A stretch of 64,000 bases of DNA from Flabesymbios commensalis (GCA_964017125.1 OZ024905.1:39846869-39910868), one strand, 5' to 3'. Counted from the first letter of the stretch, positions 41,645 through 53,747 are shown. Notes: a model not told the origin generated them from the letters alone. Program-made: numbers and translations.

Positions 41645-42040
41645 CACAGGTTATTGCCATAGACTCTGGAAGTGACAATTAGCAAATACCCGCGACGTAC
41701 ATACACCATTACATAGAACACTGCTTATTCTAGGGAGTAGATATCTTAATGACGTTTTTTTTCTCAAAAAAAATCACTCGTTCAGTTTTAAGTGCTGTGT
41801 CTGATTATTAGATTGCCTGTCATGTCTGATATGATTGGACAGGTCTAATACTGATTATATGAGCACTATGTCTACAGGTGGTTTGGTCGGGTCATGCCAC
41901 ATGTGTCTAACACAACACTGTGATGGTAATTTTGACAGGAGAGATGGCTTTTTGACATAGATGAGTTATTTGCGTGATGAGGAGGGCATGTTGACATTTA
42001 CCACCATACCTCATGTGTCTTCACTGCCTGCCCCTCCCTC
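41645..42040. other. No feature seen
   Basis: Nothing supported. Confidence 0.35.
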
Positions 42041-42139
42041 CCACAGAAAACACCAGACTGCAGGGTCAATGTTGGGCTACCGTCTTCGACGGCAGCCCAG
42101 CAGTGAACCAGCACTGGATGAGCGTCTTGTGTTTGCCGG
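42041..42139. mobile_element. Family A foldback
   Basis: CCACAGAAAACACCAGACTG, CAATGTTGGGCTACC, turn GTCTTCGACG, GCAGCCCAGCAGTGAACCAG, GCGTCTTGTGTTTGCCGG. A piece of the left arm is deleted. Confidence 0.75.
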
Positions 42140-42249
42140 TTCGCAGATGTTGGCCCTAAATTAATCTAACGTTTTTTGTTACTTGGTTTGATATTACAAT
42201 CCGCCACACAGAAACACCTGAAACAAACTCTTGACTTTTATTTTAAAAT

Positions 42250-45200
42250 ATGCGATATTGTGCGATGCTAAATGTCAGTGTCTACAGTGTTAAAATGTTG
42301 TGCGATGCTAAATGTCAGTGTCTACTGTGTTAAAATGCTGTGCGATGCTTAATGTCAGTGTCTACTGTGTTGAAATGCTGTGCGATGCTTAATGTCAGTG
42401 TATACTGTGTTATAAAATACTGTACTATGCTAAATGTCAGTGTATACTGTGCTAAAATGCTATGTGATGCTAAATGTCAGTGTCTACCGTGTTATAAAAT
42501 ACTGTGCTATGCTAAAAGTCAGAGTCTACTGTGTTATAAAATACTGTGCTATGCTAAATGTCAGAGTCTACTGTGTTATAAAATGCTGTGCGATGCTAAA
42601 TGTCAATGTATACTGTGTTAAAATGTTGTGCGATGCTAAATGTCAGTGTCTACTGTGTTAAAATGATGTGCGATGCTTAATGTCAGTGTCTACTGTGTTA
42701 TAAAATGCTGTGCGATGCTAAATGTCAGTGTCTACTGTGTTAGAATGCTGTGCGATGCTAAATGTCAGTGTATACTGTGTTAAAATGCTGTGCGATGCTT
42801 AATGTCAGTGTCTACTGTGTTATAAAATGCTGTGCGATGCTAAATGTCAGTGTCTACTGTGTTAAAATGCTGTGCTATGCTTAATGTCAGTGTCTACTGT
42901 GTTATAAAATGCTGTGCGCTGCTAAATGTCAGTGTATACTGTGTTAAAATGCTGTGCGATGCTTAATGTCAGTGTCTACTGTGTTATAAAATGCTGTGCG
43001 ATGCTAAATGTCAGTGTCTACTGTGTTAAAATGCTGTGCTATGCTTAATGTCAGTGTCCACTGTGTTATAAAATGCTGTGCGCTGCTAAATGTCAGTGTA
43101 TACTGTGTTAAAATGCTGTGCGATGCTTAATGTCAGTGTCTACTGTGTTATAAAATGCTGTGCGATGCTAAATGTCAGTGTCTACTGTGTTATAAAATGT
43201 TGTGCGATGCTAAATGTCAGTGTATACTGTGTTAAAATGCTGTGCGATGCTAAATGTCAGTGTATACTGTGTAAAAATGCTGTGCGATGCTAAATGTCAG
43301 TGTATACTGTGTTAAAATGCTGTGCGATGCTAAATGTCAGTGTCTACTGTGTTAGAATGCTGTGCGATGCTAAATGTCAGTGTATACTGTGTTAAAATGA
43401 TGTGCGATGCTAAATGTCGGTGTATACTGTGTTAAAATGATGTGCGATGCTAAATGTCAGTGTCTACTGTGTTAAAATGCTGTGCGATGCTAAATGTCAG
43501 TGTCTACTGTGTTAAAATGTTGTGCGATGCTTAATGTCAGTGTATACTGTGTTAAAATGTTGTGCGATGCTAAATGTCAGTGTCTACTGTGTTAGAATGC
43601 TGTGCGATGCTAAATGTCAGTGTCTACTGTGTTAAAATGATGTGCGATGCTTAATGTCAGTGTCTACTGTGTTATAAAATGCTGTGCGATGCTAAATGTC
43701 AGTGTCTACTGTGTTAAAATGCTGTGCGATGCTTAATGTCAGTGTATACTGTGTTAAAATGTTGTGCGATGCTAAATGTCAGTGTCTACTGTGTTAAAAT
43801 GATGTGCGATGCTTAATGTCAGTGTCTACTGTGTTATAAAATGCTGTGCGATGCTAAATGTCAGTGTCTACTGTGTTAGAATGCTGTGCGATGCTAAATG
43901 TCAGTGTATACTGTGTTAAAATGCTGTGCGATGCTTAATGTCAGTGTCTACTGTGTTATAAAATGCTGTGCGATGCTAAATGTCAGTGTCTACTGTGTTA
44001 AAATGCTGTGCTATGCTTAATGTCAGTGTCTACTGTGTTATAAAATGCTGTGCGCTGCTAAATGTCAGTGTATACTGTGTTAAAATGCTGTGCGATGCTT
44101 AATGTCAGTGTCTACTGTGTTATAAAATGCTGTGCGATGCTAAATGTCAGTGTCTACTGTGTTAAAATGCTGTGCTATGCTTAATGTCAGTGTCTACTGT
44201 GTTATAAAATGCTGTGCGCTGCTAAATGTCAGTGTATACTGTGTTAAAATGCCGTGCGATGCTTAATGTCAGTGTCTACTGTGTTATAAAATGCTGTGCG
44301 ATGCTAAATGTCAGTGTCTACTGTGTTAAAATGCTGTGCTATGCTAAATGTCAGTGTCTACTGTGTTATAAAATGCTGTGCGATGCTAAATGTCAGTGTA
44401 TACTGTGTTAAAATGCTGTGCGATGCTAAATGTCAGTGTATACTGTGTAAAAATGCTGTGCGATGCTAAATGTCAGTGTATACTGTGTTAAAATGCTGTG
44501 CGATGCTAAATGTCAGTGTCTACTGTGTTAGAATGCTGTGCGATGCTAAATGTCAGTGTATACTGTGTTAAAATGATGTGCGATGCTAAATGTCAGTGTA
44601 TACTGTGTTAAAATGATGTGCGATGCTAAATGTCAGTGTCTACTGTGTGAAAATGCTGTGCGATGCTAAATGTCAGTGTCTACTGTGTTAAAATGTTGTG
44701 CGATGCTTAATGTCAGTGTCTACTGTGTTAAAATGTTGTGCTATGCTAAATGTCAGTGTATACTGTGTTAAAATGCTGTACTATGCTAAATGTCAGTGTC
44801 TACTGTGTTAAAATGCTGTGCGATGCTAAATGTCAGTGTCTACTGTGTTAAAATGTTGTGCGATGCTTAATGTCAGTGTCTACTGTGTTAAAATGTTGTG
44901 CTATGCTAAATGTCAGTGTCTACTGTGTTAAAATGCTGTGCGATGCTTAATGTCAGTGTCTACTGTGTTATAAAATGCTGTGCGATGCTAAATGTCAGTG
45001 TCTACTGTGTTAAAATGCTGTGCGATGCTAAATGTCAGTGTCTACTGTGTTAAAATGCTGTGCGATGCTAAATGTCAGTGTCTACTGTGTTAAAATGTTG
45101 TGCTATGCTAAATGTCAGTGTCTACTGTGTTAAAATGTTGTGCGATGCTTAATGTCAGTGTCTACTGTGTTAAAATGTTGTGCTGTGTTAAATGTCAGTG

Positions 45201-47368
45201 TCTACTGTGTTAAAATGCTGTCCGATGCTAAATGTCAGTGTCTACTGTGTTAAAATGCTGTGCGATGCTAAATGTCAGTGTATACTGTGTTAAAATGCTG
45301 TGCAATGCTAAATGTCAGTGTATACTGTGTTAAAATGCTGTGCGATGCTTAATGTCAGTGTCTACTGTGTTAAAATGTTGTGCTATGCTAAATGTCAGAG
45401 TCTACTGTGTTTTAAAATACTGTGCTATGCTTAATGTCAGTGTCTACTGTGTTAAAATGCTGTGCGATGCTTAATGTCAGAGTCTACTGTGTTATAAAAT
45501 ACTGTGCTATGCTAAATGTCAGAATCTACTGTGTTATAAAATACTATGCTATGATAAATGTCAGAGTCTACTGTGTTATAAAATGCTGTGCGATGCTAAA
45601 TGTCAGTGTCAACTGTGTTGAAATGCTGTGCTATACTAAATGTCAGTGTCTACTGTGTTAAAATGCTGTGCGATGCTTAATGTCAGAGTCTACTGTGTTA
45701 TAAAATACTGTGCTATGCTAAATGTCAGTGTCTACTGTGTTAAAATGCTGTGCGATGCTTAATGTCAGAGTCTACTGTGCTTTAAAATACTATGCTATGC
45801 TAAATGTCAGAGTCTACTGTGTTATAAAATGCTGTGCGATGCTAAATGTCAGTGTCAACTGTGTTAAAATGCTGTGCTATACTAAATGTCAGTGTCTACT
45901 GTGTTATAATGCTGTGCGATGCTTAATGTCAGAGTCTACTGTGTTTTAAAATACTATGCTATGCTAAATGTCAGAGTCTACTGTGTTTAAATACTGTGCT
46001 ATGCTAAATGTCAGTGTCTACTGTGTTAAAATGCTGTGCGATGCTTAATGTCAGTGTCTACTGTGTTATAAAATACTGTGCTATGCTAAATGTCAGAGTC
46101 TATAGTGTTATAAAATGCTTTGCGGTGAAAAATGCTAGAGTCTTTATTGCTATAAAATGTTGTGTAGTGCCAAATGTCAAGAGTCTAAAGTATTAAAATG
46201 CTGTGTGATGTCAAATATCAGAGTCTATAGTGTTAAAATGCAGTTTCTAGAGTGTTATAAAATGCTGTGCGATGCTAAATATCAGAGTTTAAAGTGGTAT
46301 AAAATGCTGTGCAATGCTAAATCTCAGTGTTGAAATGCTGTGTGATACTAAATCTCAGAGTCTATAGTGTTGAAATGCTGTGTTATGCTAAATGTCAGAG
46401 TCTATGGTGTTATAAAATGTTGTGTGTTTCTAAATTTCAGAGTCTACAATGTTATAAAATGCTGTACAATGCTAAATGTCAGTGTCAACTTTGTTAAAAT
46501 GCTGTGCTATGCTAAATGTCAGAGTCTACTGTGTTATAAAATGATGTGCAAAGCTAAATCTCACAGTATATTGTGTTATAAAATGCCGTGCTATGCTAAA
46601 TGTCAATAGCTACAGTGTTATAAAATGCCGTGAAATGCGAGTCTAAAGTGTTATAAAATGCTGTGTGGCGCCAACTGTCAGAGACTATAGTGTTAAACTG
46701 CTGTGTGGTGCAGAATGTCAGAGTATGTAGTGTTAAAATGCTGTGTGATGCTAAATGTCAGAGTCTACCGTGTTAAAATGCTGTGCCATGCCAAATGTCA
46801 GAGTCTACAGTGGTAAAATGCTGTGTGGTGCCAAATGTCAGAGTCTATAGTGTTAAGATGCACTGTGATGCTAAATGTCAAAGTCTACTGTGTTATAAAA
46901 TGATAAGTGATGCTAAATCTCAGAGTATACTGTGTTATAAAATGTACTGCTATGCTAAATGTCAAAGGCCACAGTGTTATAAAATGTCACGAGACGCTAA
47001 ATGTCTACAGGGTTAAAATGCAGTGTGAAAATAAATCTCAGAGTCTACTGTGTTAAAAAATGCTGTGTGCTTCCAATGTCAGAGTCTACAGTGTTAAAAT
47101 GCTGTGCAATGCTAAGTGTCAGAGTATATAGTTTTAAAATGTTGCGTGATGTCAAATGTTATAGTATATAGGGCCTAATGTTAAAATGCTATGTGATGCT
47201 AAATGTCAAAGTCAACAGTTTTATAAAATGTCAGAATCTATAGTGTTAAAATACTCACTAATGCTACATGTCAGAATATATAGTGTTAAAATACTGTGTT
47301 ATGCTACATGTCGGAATATACAGTGTTAAAATGATGTGTAATGCTTAATGTCAAAGTCGACAGTGTTA
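42250..47368. repeat. 5.1-kb minisatellite of 40/42-bp units (roughly 120-130 copies)
   Basis: The unit reads ATGCTGTGCGATGCTAAATG then TCAGTGTCTACTGTGTTAAA (40 bp). A 42-bp variant has GTTATAAAATG. Higher-order structure: the rare GCTGTGCGCTGCT variant occurs at 42911, 43075, 44047 and 44211, giving 164-bp four-unit blocks inside a repeat of about 1.14 kb. From about 46.1 kb rightwards, units diverge and change length until they fade at 47.37 kb. The left edge is abrupt. Short open frames (MLNVSVYCV...) are repeat translations. Confidence 0.95.
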
Positions 47369-47880
47369 TTTCTTCAAGTTATGAATTGCTGACACTTTTC
47401 CAAACTCGTACAAATAAAAAATAAATAGTTCGTATTACAGTTATTATAATAATGTTTGCAACAATATCTAGACCTTTAATCTCAAATATGCGTCTATTCC
47501 GCCTGATGTCCCAGCCGGGATCATAAATAAATATATCTACTAGTATCTCGTAATCCTAATCGGGGAAGTCTAGCGGGCGATTGCTTTTTATTTGTAGCTG
47601 GAAATGTCTCTTTTTCTAATGGATATTTATGTTTTAGATGAAAACTACAGCTTTCACAATAGAACAAAGATATACTGAGGACTATGAGAGCGAGTGCGTG
47701 ATGTGAATTAGGTTGTTTTCAGTGCTCCACATTACAGCAGTAGACAAAATCGTCACTTACAGCGAACTATAAAATCTCCTCTTTAAGAAAGTGTTTTGAA
47801 TCAAATAAATATTTGCAATTATGTGTTATGTTAAATTGTCATGTAGTTCAATAGCAATATTGATATCTTTAACTACTCTG
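47369..47880. other. No feature seen
   Basis: AT-rich, unassigned. Confidence 0.35.
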
Positions 47881-49180
47881 AAAGGCGTTGTAGGATCATC
47901 CTATAGGGTTCTACATCAAAACTGAAACACTTTCTAGTGTCAATATAAACGCCTAGCCTACTATAAGAATCCTTCTTGATACATCCGTAGTGTCATAATA
48001 TAGAAGCCTAGCTGTGGATTCAACACTACTATAATATACCGCTATTGTGTACTTATATAAGCCTAAAGGATGACCCTACTAGGCGCTGGTACAGTTTCTA
48101 TATAAAACATAGTATATAATGATGAATCAACTAGTTGTTTATGTAGTGTAATCCTACTGATGATATTACTGGGCATTGCTACAGTGTCCATATAATTATA
48201 ATCATATCTATAGGATGATTTACTAGATGTTACTCTAGTATCAATATAGAAGCATATAGGATGATCCTACTAGTTGCTTCAGTAGCGTGATTTTAACCCT
48301 TTAACCGCCGCATATATTCGGGTTTTCATTTTTTATCAGCACATAAGGTACCATATTTTAAATATGTTAAAGATAAAATGTGACATCAACCAGCAATATT
48401 TGAAAACAGTTGACCTCCAATTTGCCAAATCTGAATAATTTTCACTCCCTTGAAGTTGTGGATCGCGTCAGCGAGACACAGCTTCAAGTGGGTGAAAATT
48501 CAAATTGAATAATTTGGCGATTAAAGGGTTAAAACCCTACAGGATCCTGCTAATTGCTACTACGGCGTCTATATAAAGTCAATAGGATGATCCTTCTAAG
48601 CAATGATGCAGTGTCAATATGGAATAATATTGGATGATCCTATCTAAGCCTATAGGATAACTATACTTAGTGCTTCAGAATCCATAGTGTACATGTCGAA
48701 TCCCATTGGATGAACCTATTGGAGACTATAGGATAACCATATACTATTGATGCCGTTACAGTGTAGACATATAATCCATAAAATTGATGGTCCTATATGG
48801 AAGCGCAATCTGGGATGATCCTATTGAATATTATTGCAGGTTTATTATATAATCCTATATAGAAGTATATGAGATGATTCCATTGAATATTACTGTAGTT
48901 TCATAATAGAATCATACATAGAAGCATATAGGATGATCTTATTGAATATTACTGCAGTTGTATTATAGAATCCTATATAGAAGCATTTGGGATGATTCTA
49001 TTGGATACTACTGCAGGTTCATTATATAATCCTATATATGAGCATATTATGGCATGATATTACTGCATTTTTTTACTGGATATTACTGCATTTTTATTAT
49101 AATTATAAGCCTATATATAATCATATGGGATGATCCTATTGGATATTGCTGCAGCCTCATTACATAATTTCATAGGACGA
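47881..49180. repeat. Degenerate tandem region with TATAGGATGATCCTA motif
   Basis: Variants of ATAGGATGATCCTATT and TACTGCAG(T/G)TT(C/T)ATTATA recur about every 60-85 bp, most regularly at 48780-49160. The motif is itself self-complementary (GGATGATCC). It looks like a very old tandem array, interrupted by B1 at 48293. Confidence 0.7.
48293..48532 (+). mobile_element. Family B1 MITE inside the degenerate tandem region
   Basis: TTAA-CCCTTTAACCGCCGCA...GGCGATTAAAGGG-TTAA. Hairpin CCCTTGAAGTTGTGGATC, loop CGCGTCAGCG, CACAGCTTCAAGTGGG. The tandem motifs continue on both sides. Confidence 0.85.
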
Positions 49181-49225
49181 TCCTGATGGAGCTGTTTGCT
49201 GGTTTTCATGGTGGCTCCCATCACC

Positions 49226-49305
49226 CACGACAAATATATCCAAAGTTTGACCAATGTCTTCGACGTTGGCTCAACATTGGTCAAACGTTGGGTAGATTTG
49301 TCGTG
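49226..49305. mobile_element. Family A-like foldback, divergent subtype
   Basis: CACGACAAAT...CCAAAGTTTGACCAATG, turn TCTTCGACG, CTCAACATTGGTCAAACGTT...ATTTGTCGTG. Outer ends differ from the CCCAGCAAAC type. Confidence 0.7.
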
Positions 49306-49431
49306 CTTGTTGGGGTGCATCCTGGACAATCCCATCCTGTGAGGAATACATCAGGACCACCTGCCGGCACAGAATCCATCACTCAGTCCATACATGTACC
49401 ACCCGCCAACCACACATAATATCTTTACTGC

Positions 49432-49612
49432 CCCGCACGGACAATTTAACACTTGCAATGTGCTGCTCCACAAAAGTGATATTTTTCGATTTAAATACCA
49501 GTGGTATGGTAGTATATTTAAATGATGTATATGTAATAAATTTGCCATGTGCAAGGATAAATTTCTAATTAGTTGTTGAATTCCTGATGAATAGATTGTG
49601 TGTGTGTCTATT
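49432..49612. repeat. Family I dispersed repeat, copy 1
   Basis: CGCACGGACAATTTAACACT, ATACCAGTGGTATGGTAGTA, GATGTATATGT and TAATTAGTTGTTGAATT occur in the same order at 51603-51785. Nature unknown; no ends identified. Confidence 0.65.
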
Positions 49613-49669
49613 GTCATCGCGCGCCTTTGTTTTTAGAAAGCTTTTCGCCGCACAGGTGCAGTGCAATCC

Positions 49670-49775
49670 AAGCAAGGAAAATACGTTGACTCAATGCTTG
49701 CTTAATGTTGGGCCACCGTCTTCGACGCTGGCCCAACATTAAGCCAGCATTGAGTCAACGTATCGTGTTTGCTTG
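49670..49775. mobile_element. Family A foldback, very good copy
   Basis: AAGCAAGGAAAATACGTTGA, TGCTTGCTTAATGTTGGGCC, turn GTCTTCGACG, GGCCCAACATTAAGCCAGCA, GTCAACGTATCGTGTTTGCTT. Confidence 0.88.
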
Positions 49776-50476
49776 AATGTGGGAAATCTTCTTCTCATGA
49801 AAAGACACGGGTCCCTCGGGATGCGCCGCGGCGTGTGCTGGCACGCCTAAATATGGAGATACGCCATTTATGCGCATGACCAACGTGGTTTTATGAGCAG
49901 TTTGATGACTTAGACCAGTGAAGAGACTATGGTATGTATAAGTGTAGGGTGGAATAGAAGCCGGTAGCTAAGGAGAATAGTGCCCTAGGAAATAAAATAG
50001 AATATTCTGCTGGAATAGCAAGTGTATTATTAACATGTGAAAATGGCTTGGAAAAAATACATAGTTTATCTGGGAAAAAAGGCATTACAGCTATAAATAA
50101 TTATAATAATGATATATTTTATGTATAATAATAACGTGTTTTTGAAGCAGTAAGCATTTATTATGAATTGTTCCTGAACATACAAGTCTGATAAAAAAAA
50201 TATGTTAGCCATGTACATTTATAGTTGAAACTGACTTACCGCTTAGCCAGACTAATATAAGAGTTGTCTTCTGAGTTAACTTGATCTGTAACATAAAAAA
50301 ACAACGGCTCATTATCAACTCATATAGACTGGAGAAATATAGGTGCTAAAATGTCCAATATCAACTACATCGGCGAAAACAATGTTTCATTCTCTTGGAT
50401 ATATCAAATGGGGTATTCAGTAATAAAGATAAGTCTAGATATTAACCACTGTCCTACTGAATGACCAGTTAATATT
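49776..50476. other. No feature supported
   Basis: Nothing recognised. Confidence 0.35.
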
Positions 50477-50613
50477 TCATTGATTCATTGATTCATTTAT
50501 TCATTTATTCATTCATTCATTCATTCATTCATTCATTCATTCATTCATTCATTCATTCATTCATTCATTCATTTATTCTTTTATTCATTTATACATTAAT
50601 TTATTCATTCATT
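50477..50613 (+). repeat. (ATTC)n microsatellite
   Basis: About 135 bp of ATTC with ATTG and ATTT variants at the edges. No SINE body is attached, unlike the array at 20568. Confidence 0.9.
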
Positions 50614-50979
50614 CTCGTAATAATCAAGTCCCGTAAAGTTAAACATTTCCACATTACTTTAATAAATAGATCTCATCTGAAATAATTCACAATACATTCT
50701 CGCTATTAATAATGATAATTTGCAAATGGTATGTTTTTCAATTATGCTAAAATAATAAAATTCAATTTAAACCAGTAATAATGCTGATTCAAATGTGAGC
50801 CACTTCTAGATGCAACTGAATTAACATAAATCTAGATAACACTCACACAGAAAAGCAAAAATAGATTAACCCTGTACTCGCTGAGTTATCTTTAAACATT
50901 CAATTAATTCTAATCACAGTGATTTTAACATGCTAAACACAACAGATGATAACAAGCGACTATAGTAGTGGTTAGAGGT
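50614..50979. other. Mostly unassigned
   Basis: A TTAA-CCCTGTACTCGCTGAG word at about 50867-50886 may be the left end of a lost MITE. Confidence 0.3.
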
Positions 50980-51108
50980 TTAACCCTTTCAGTATGGGAA
51001 CCGTCTTTATACTTTATACTTTATTCAAATGAAGGGGAAAGAGCTCACTAAGACTAAGAAGATTATTTCAAATTGAGAAAACCCTTTGGTCTATTTAAGC
51101 GTTGTTAG
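50980..51108 (+). mobile_element. Family C MITE, deleted copy
   Basis: TTAA-CCCTTTCAGTATGGGAACC then directly CAAATGAAGGGGAAAGAGCT and CCCTTTGGTCTATTTAAGCG. The hairpin and half of the body are missing. Confidence 0.65.
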
Positions 51109-51165
51109 TGTTTTCTGGTAAATTGTTCTCGTGTTTATATGACACGTCGCTGTAAGTAGCTATTG

Positions 51166-51414
51166 TTAACCCTTGTCCTGCTATGCCCGGATATATACGG
51201 GGTTAAAGATGTTTTAGATCAATAAAAATATCACCTAATTCTGATAAAATGGTTTTTAATAGATGCTTTGTTGATCAAATAATTTAATTTTAGACATGTC
51301 TATTTTTCATAAATAGTAATATTTTTCGTCATTTGAAGCTGGAAATTGCTTTAGCAATTCCAGCTTCAAATGACGAAAAAAACAATTGAAGCAATTCAGC
51401 AGGACAAGGGTTAT
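51166..51414 (+). mobile_element. Family D MITE, full length
   Basis: TTAA-CCCTTGTCCTGCTATG...TTCAGCAGGACAAGGG-TTAT. Hairpin at about 51331-51380: TTTTTCGTCATTTGAAGCTG, loop ATTGCTTTAGCAAT, CCAGCTTCAAATGACGAAAA. A ATATATACGG word follows the left end, as in the copy at 52946. Confidence 0.88.
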
Positions 51415-51602
51415 CTAAAGTTTAAATGTTCAGAAAACAAATGGTAGATAATATAAATGACTATGATCAGACGACGGTCTGTTTATTATCGAGTTTATCA
51501 GAAGTGTAATAAAACACAGCATTTTTCGGACTGTATTAAGAAATACTATTTCCATTATTACCGTTTTCAGCTTAGAAAAATAACATAAACGCATATATCT
51601 AT

Positions 51603-51785
51603 CACACCGCATGGGCAATTTAACACTCAAAGTATACAGTTCCACAAGAAAAGTTAATATACTTAATACCAGTGGTATGGTAGTATATTAAAACGATGTA
51701 TATGTGCCAGATTGCATCCCTATAAATTTGTAATTAGTTGTCAAATTTCCAAATCTGATGGATAGAACGTGTGCGTATACTATGC
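51603..51785. repeat. Family I dispersed repeat, copy 2
   Basis: CACCGCATGGGCAATTTAAC, AATACCAGTGGTATGGTAGT, ACGATGTATATGTGCC and TGTAATTAGTTGTCAAATT parallel the copy at 49432. Confidence 0.65.
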
Positions 51786-51887
51786 GTATACTTTCATGCG
51801 GACATTAATAAATGTTATCCTATTAATCCAGTGCCAGTAAGTGTTTACGTTCATTCAATGCCAGTGACTCACTCCTCACTCCGGGCA

Positions 51888-51997
51888 GGAATCACTCCCG
51901 GAAAACACAAGTTCACCCAGTGCTGGCTTAAGGTTGGCCCGGCGTCGTAGACGACCGCCCAGCACTGGGCAAACATGATTTTCCTCTGAGTGATTCC
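51888..51997. mobile_element. Family A foldback with unusual outer arms
   Basis: GGAATCACTCCCGGAAAA at the left mirrors TTTTCCTCTGAGTGATTCC at the right, extending pairing past the usual ends. The centre is CGTCGTAGACG. Confidence 0.75.
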
Positions 51998-52145
51998 AGT
52001 GAGCAGTTCATCATAATCAGAATATCTTCCTTTTCATTTTGTCCACTCAATTAAGCTCCCTCCTTCGCCCCCTCCCTCTCGTTTTCTAGCTAAATCGATC
52101 TCTTTCGTGAAGTTATTACACACACGGGGTCCTGTGAATAATAAA

Positions 52146-52381
52146 TTAACCCTTTAACCGCCGGTGCCGCATATATTCGGGTTCTCATTTTTTATTAGCA
52201 CATTAAGTACCACATTTAAAATATGTTAAAGATAAAATGTGACATTAACCAGCAAGATTTGAAAAGAGTTGATCTCCATTTTGTCAAATCTGAATAATTT
52301 TCACTCACTTGAAGTTGACGCGATCCACAAGTTCAAGTGGATGAAAATTCAAATTGAATAATTTGGCGGTCAAAGGGTTAA
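52146..52381 (+). mobile_element. Family B1 MITE, hairpin damaged
   Basis: TTAA-CCCTTTAACCGCCGG...GGCGGTCAAAGGG-TTAA. In the hairpin, CACTTGAAGTTGACGCGATC has lost part of its inner stem. Confidence 0.85.
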
Positions 52382-52801
52382 CTTGACGGTATATATGATG
52401 CATCTACCCTTGGCTAGTCCCACGCGAGTGCTTACCGCATCGTGCTCGTGGGTAAGATAACTTGCTGTGAAAGATGCTATGATGACGCTGTATTGAAATT
52501 TACAACAGTAGTCAGAAATAATACTGCTCCGTTCCCTTGGTTACCGCCTGCTTAACAGGACAGCCCTTGAAATATTAATTGAAACTGATACAGTGCAGAT
52601 GCGTCAGCTATCAAATCAATTACTCTGTGATTATTCAGATTTTATTTCTTTCGTGCAGAAATAATACCCTCTTATCGTGCAAAGTGGTAAATTGCTATTT
52701 TTTAACAGAAATTTCTCTTTTATTGAGCTATTATAATATACATTCGTCCCTTGATTGATTACTCATAACTGAGGCGTAATTGCATTTATTACATTCGCTG
52801 T
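52382..52801. other. No feature seen
   Basis: Nothing supported. Confidence 0.35.
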
Positions 52802-52901
52802 GAGTAAACAGACGCTGCCCCAATTTTGTTTTATTGTTGGCCCACCGTTCATTACATTGGCCCAGCATTAAACCAGCATCGTTACAACGTGCGGTGTTTG
52901 G
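52802..52901. mobile_element. Family A foldback, worn
   Basis: GAGTAAACAGACGCTGCCCC, TTTTATTGTTGGCCCACCGT, then TTGGCCCAGCATTAAACCAG and GTGCGGTGTTTGG. The turn is degraded. Confidence 0.65.
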
Positions 52902-52945
52902 AGTAGTGTGACGGTGCTCGGTGGTCGTTTTTAACCCTTCCTTCG

Positions 52946-53194
52946 TTAACCCTTGTGCTGCCGGGGCCGATTATATACGGTTTTTAAACAAGTTTCAGAT
53001 CAAATAAAAATGTCATAGAAACCCACAAAATAAATTGCGATAAATGCTCAGTTAATGAAATAATTCAATTTTGCAGATTGCCATTATTCAATAATGGACA
53101 TATTTTTCGTCATTTGAAGCTGGAAATTGAGTCAGCAATTCCAGCTTCAAATGACGAAAAATAGAAACAAACTATTCAGCAGCGTAAGGGTTAA
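52946..53194 (+). mobile_element. Family D MITE, full length
   Basis: TTAA-CCCTTGTGCTGCCGGG...TTCAGCAGCGTAAGGG-TTAA. Hairpin TTTTTCGTCATTTGAAGCTG, loop ATTGAGTCAGCAAT, CCAGCTTCAAATGACGAAAA. Its last TTAA (53191-53194) is also the first TTAA of the next C element. Confidence 0.9.
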
Positions 53195-53434
53195 CCCTTG
53201 CAGCGCGGGGATCGACTTTAATGGACAGAATCTGACGTCTGTAGACGACAGACTCTGACGACCAAAATCGATCCCCGCACTGTAAGAGTAAACATATTTC
53301 CAATGGCCGTAGACCAATAACATAGGTATTCAAATGAATCAGAAAGAGCTAACTAAGACATTTATGATGATTTCAAATTGAAAAAAAACACCTTTGGTTT
53401 CCAGGATTTTCATAAAAAAATTCAGCGCTTTAAT
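53191..53434 (+). mobile_element. Family C MITE sharing its TTAA with D
   Basis: TTAA-CCCTTGCAGCGCGGGG, hairpin (GGACAGAATCTGACGTC and its mirror), internal end CCCCGCACTGTAAGAG, body, right end TTCAGCGCTTTAATCG. Confidence 0.85.
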
Positions 53435-53492
53435 CGTTTTTAGTCCCTTTTATTAGCTGATCATATCACTCTTATTGGGAACAAAATGAGGG

Positions 53493-53727
53493 TTTAAAGA
53501 TGATCTATCACCCCTTATATGGTATGAATAATTATGTCTTTATATGGGGTGATTGCCAATCACCCCATATATGGGGGTGATTGGCTATCATTTGACCCCT
53601 TCAGAGGGTCACATGATAGCCAATCACCCATATATAAGGAAACACTTGTGCCCCATCTTGTGACAACTTTGATTTATTTGTCACAAATTTATTCATACTA
53701 TATAAGGGGTGATAGATCACCTTTAAA
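53493..53727. mobile_element. Family G inverted-repeat element, copy 1
   Basis: TTTAAAGATGATCTATCACC and GGTGATAGATCACCTTTAAA are the ends. CCCTTATATGGTATGAATAA is mirrored by TTCATACTATATAAGGGG. The inner palindrome has TGATTGGCTATCATTTGACC against GGGTCACATGATAGCCAATC. The left half contains an extra inverted piece (GGGGTGATTGCCAATCACCC). Confidence 0.85.
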
Positions 53728-53747
53728 CATCACGTATTGCACATATT

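Noticed and set aside
42250-47368. CRISPR-like appearance of regularly spaced repeats
   Set aside because: Whole units repeat with no unique spacers, and the DNA is clearly animal nuclear sequence. It is a minisatellite.
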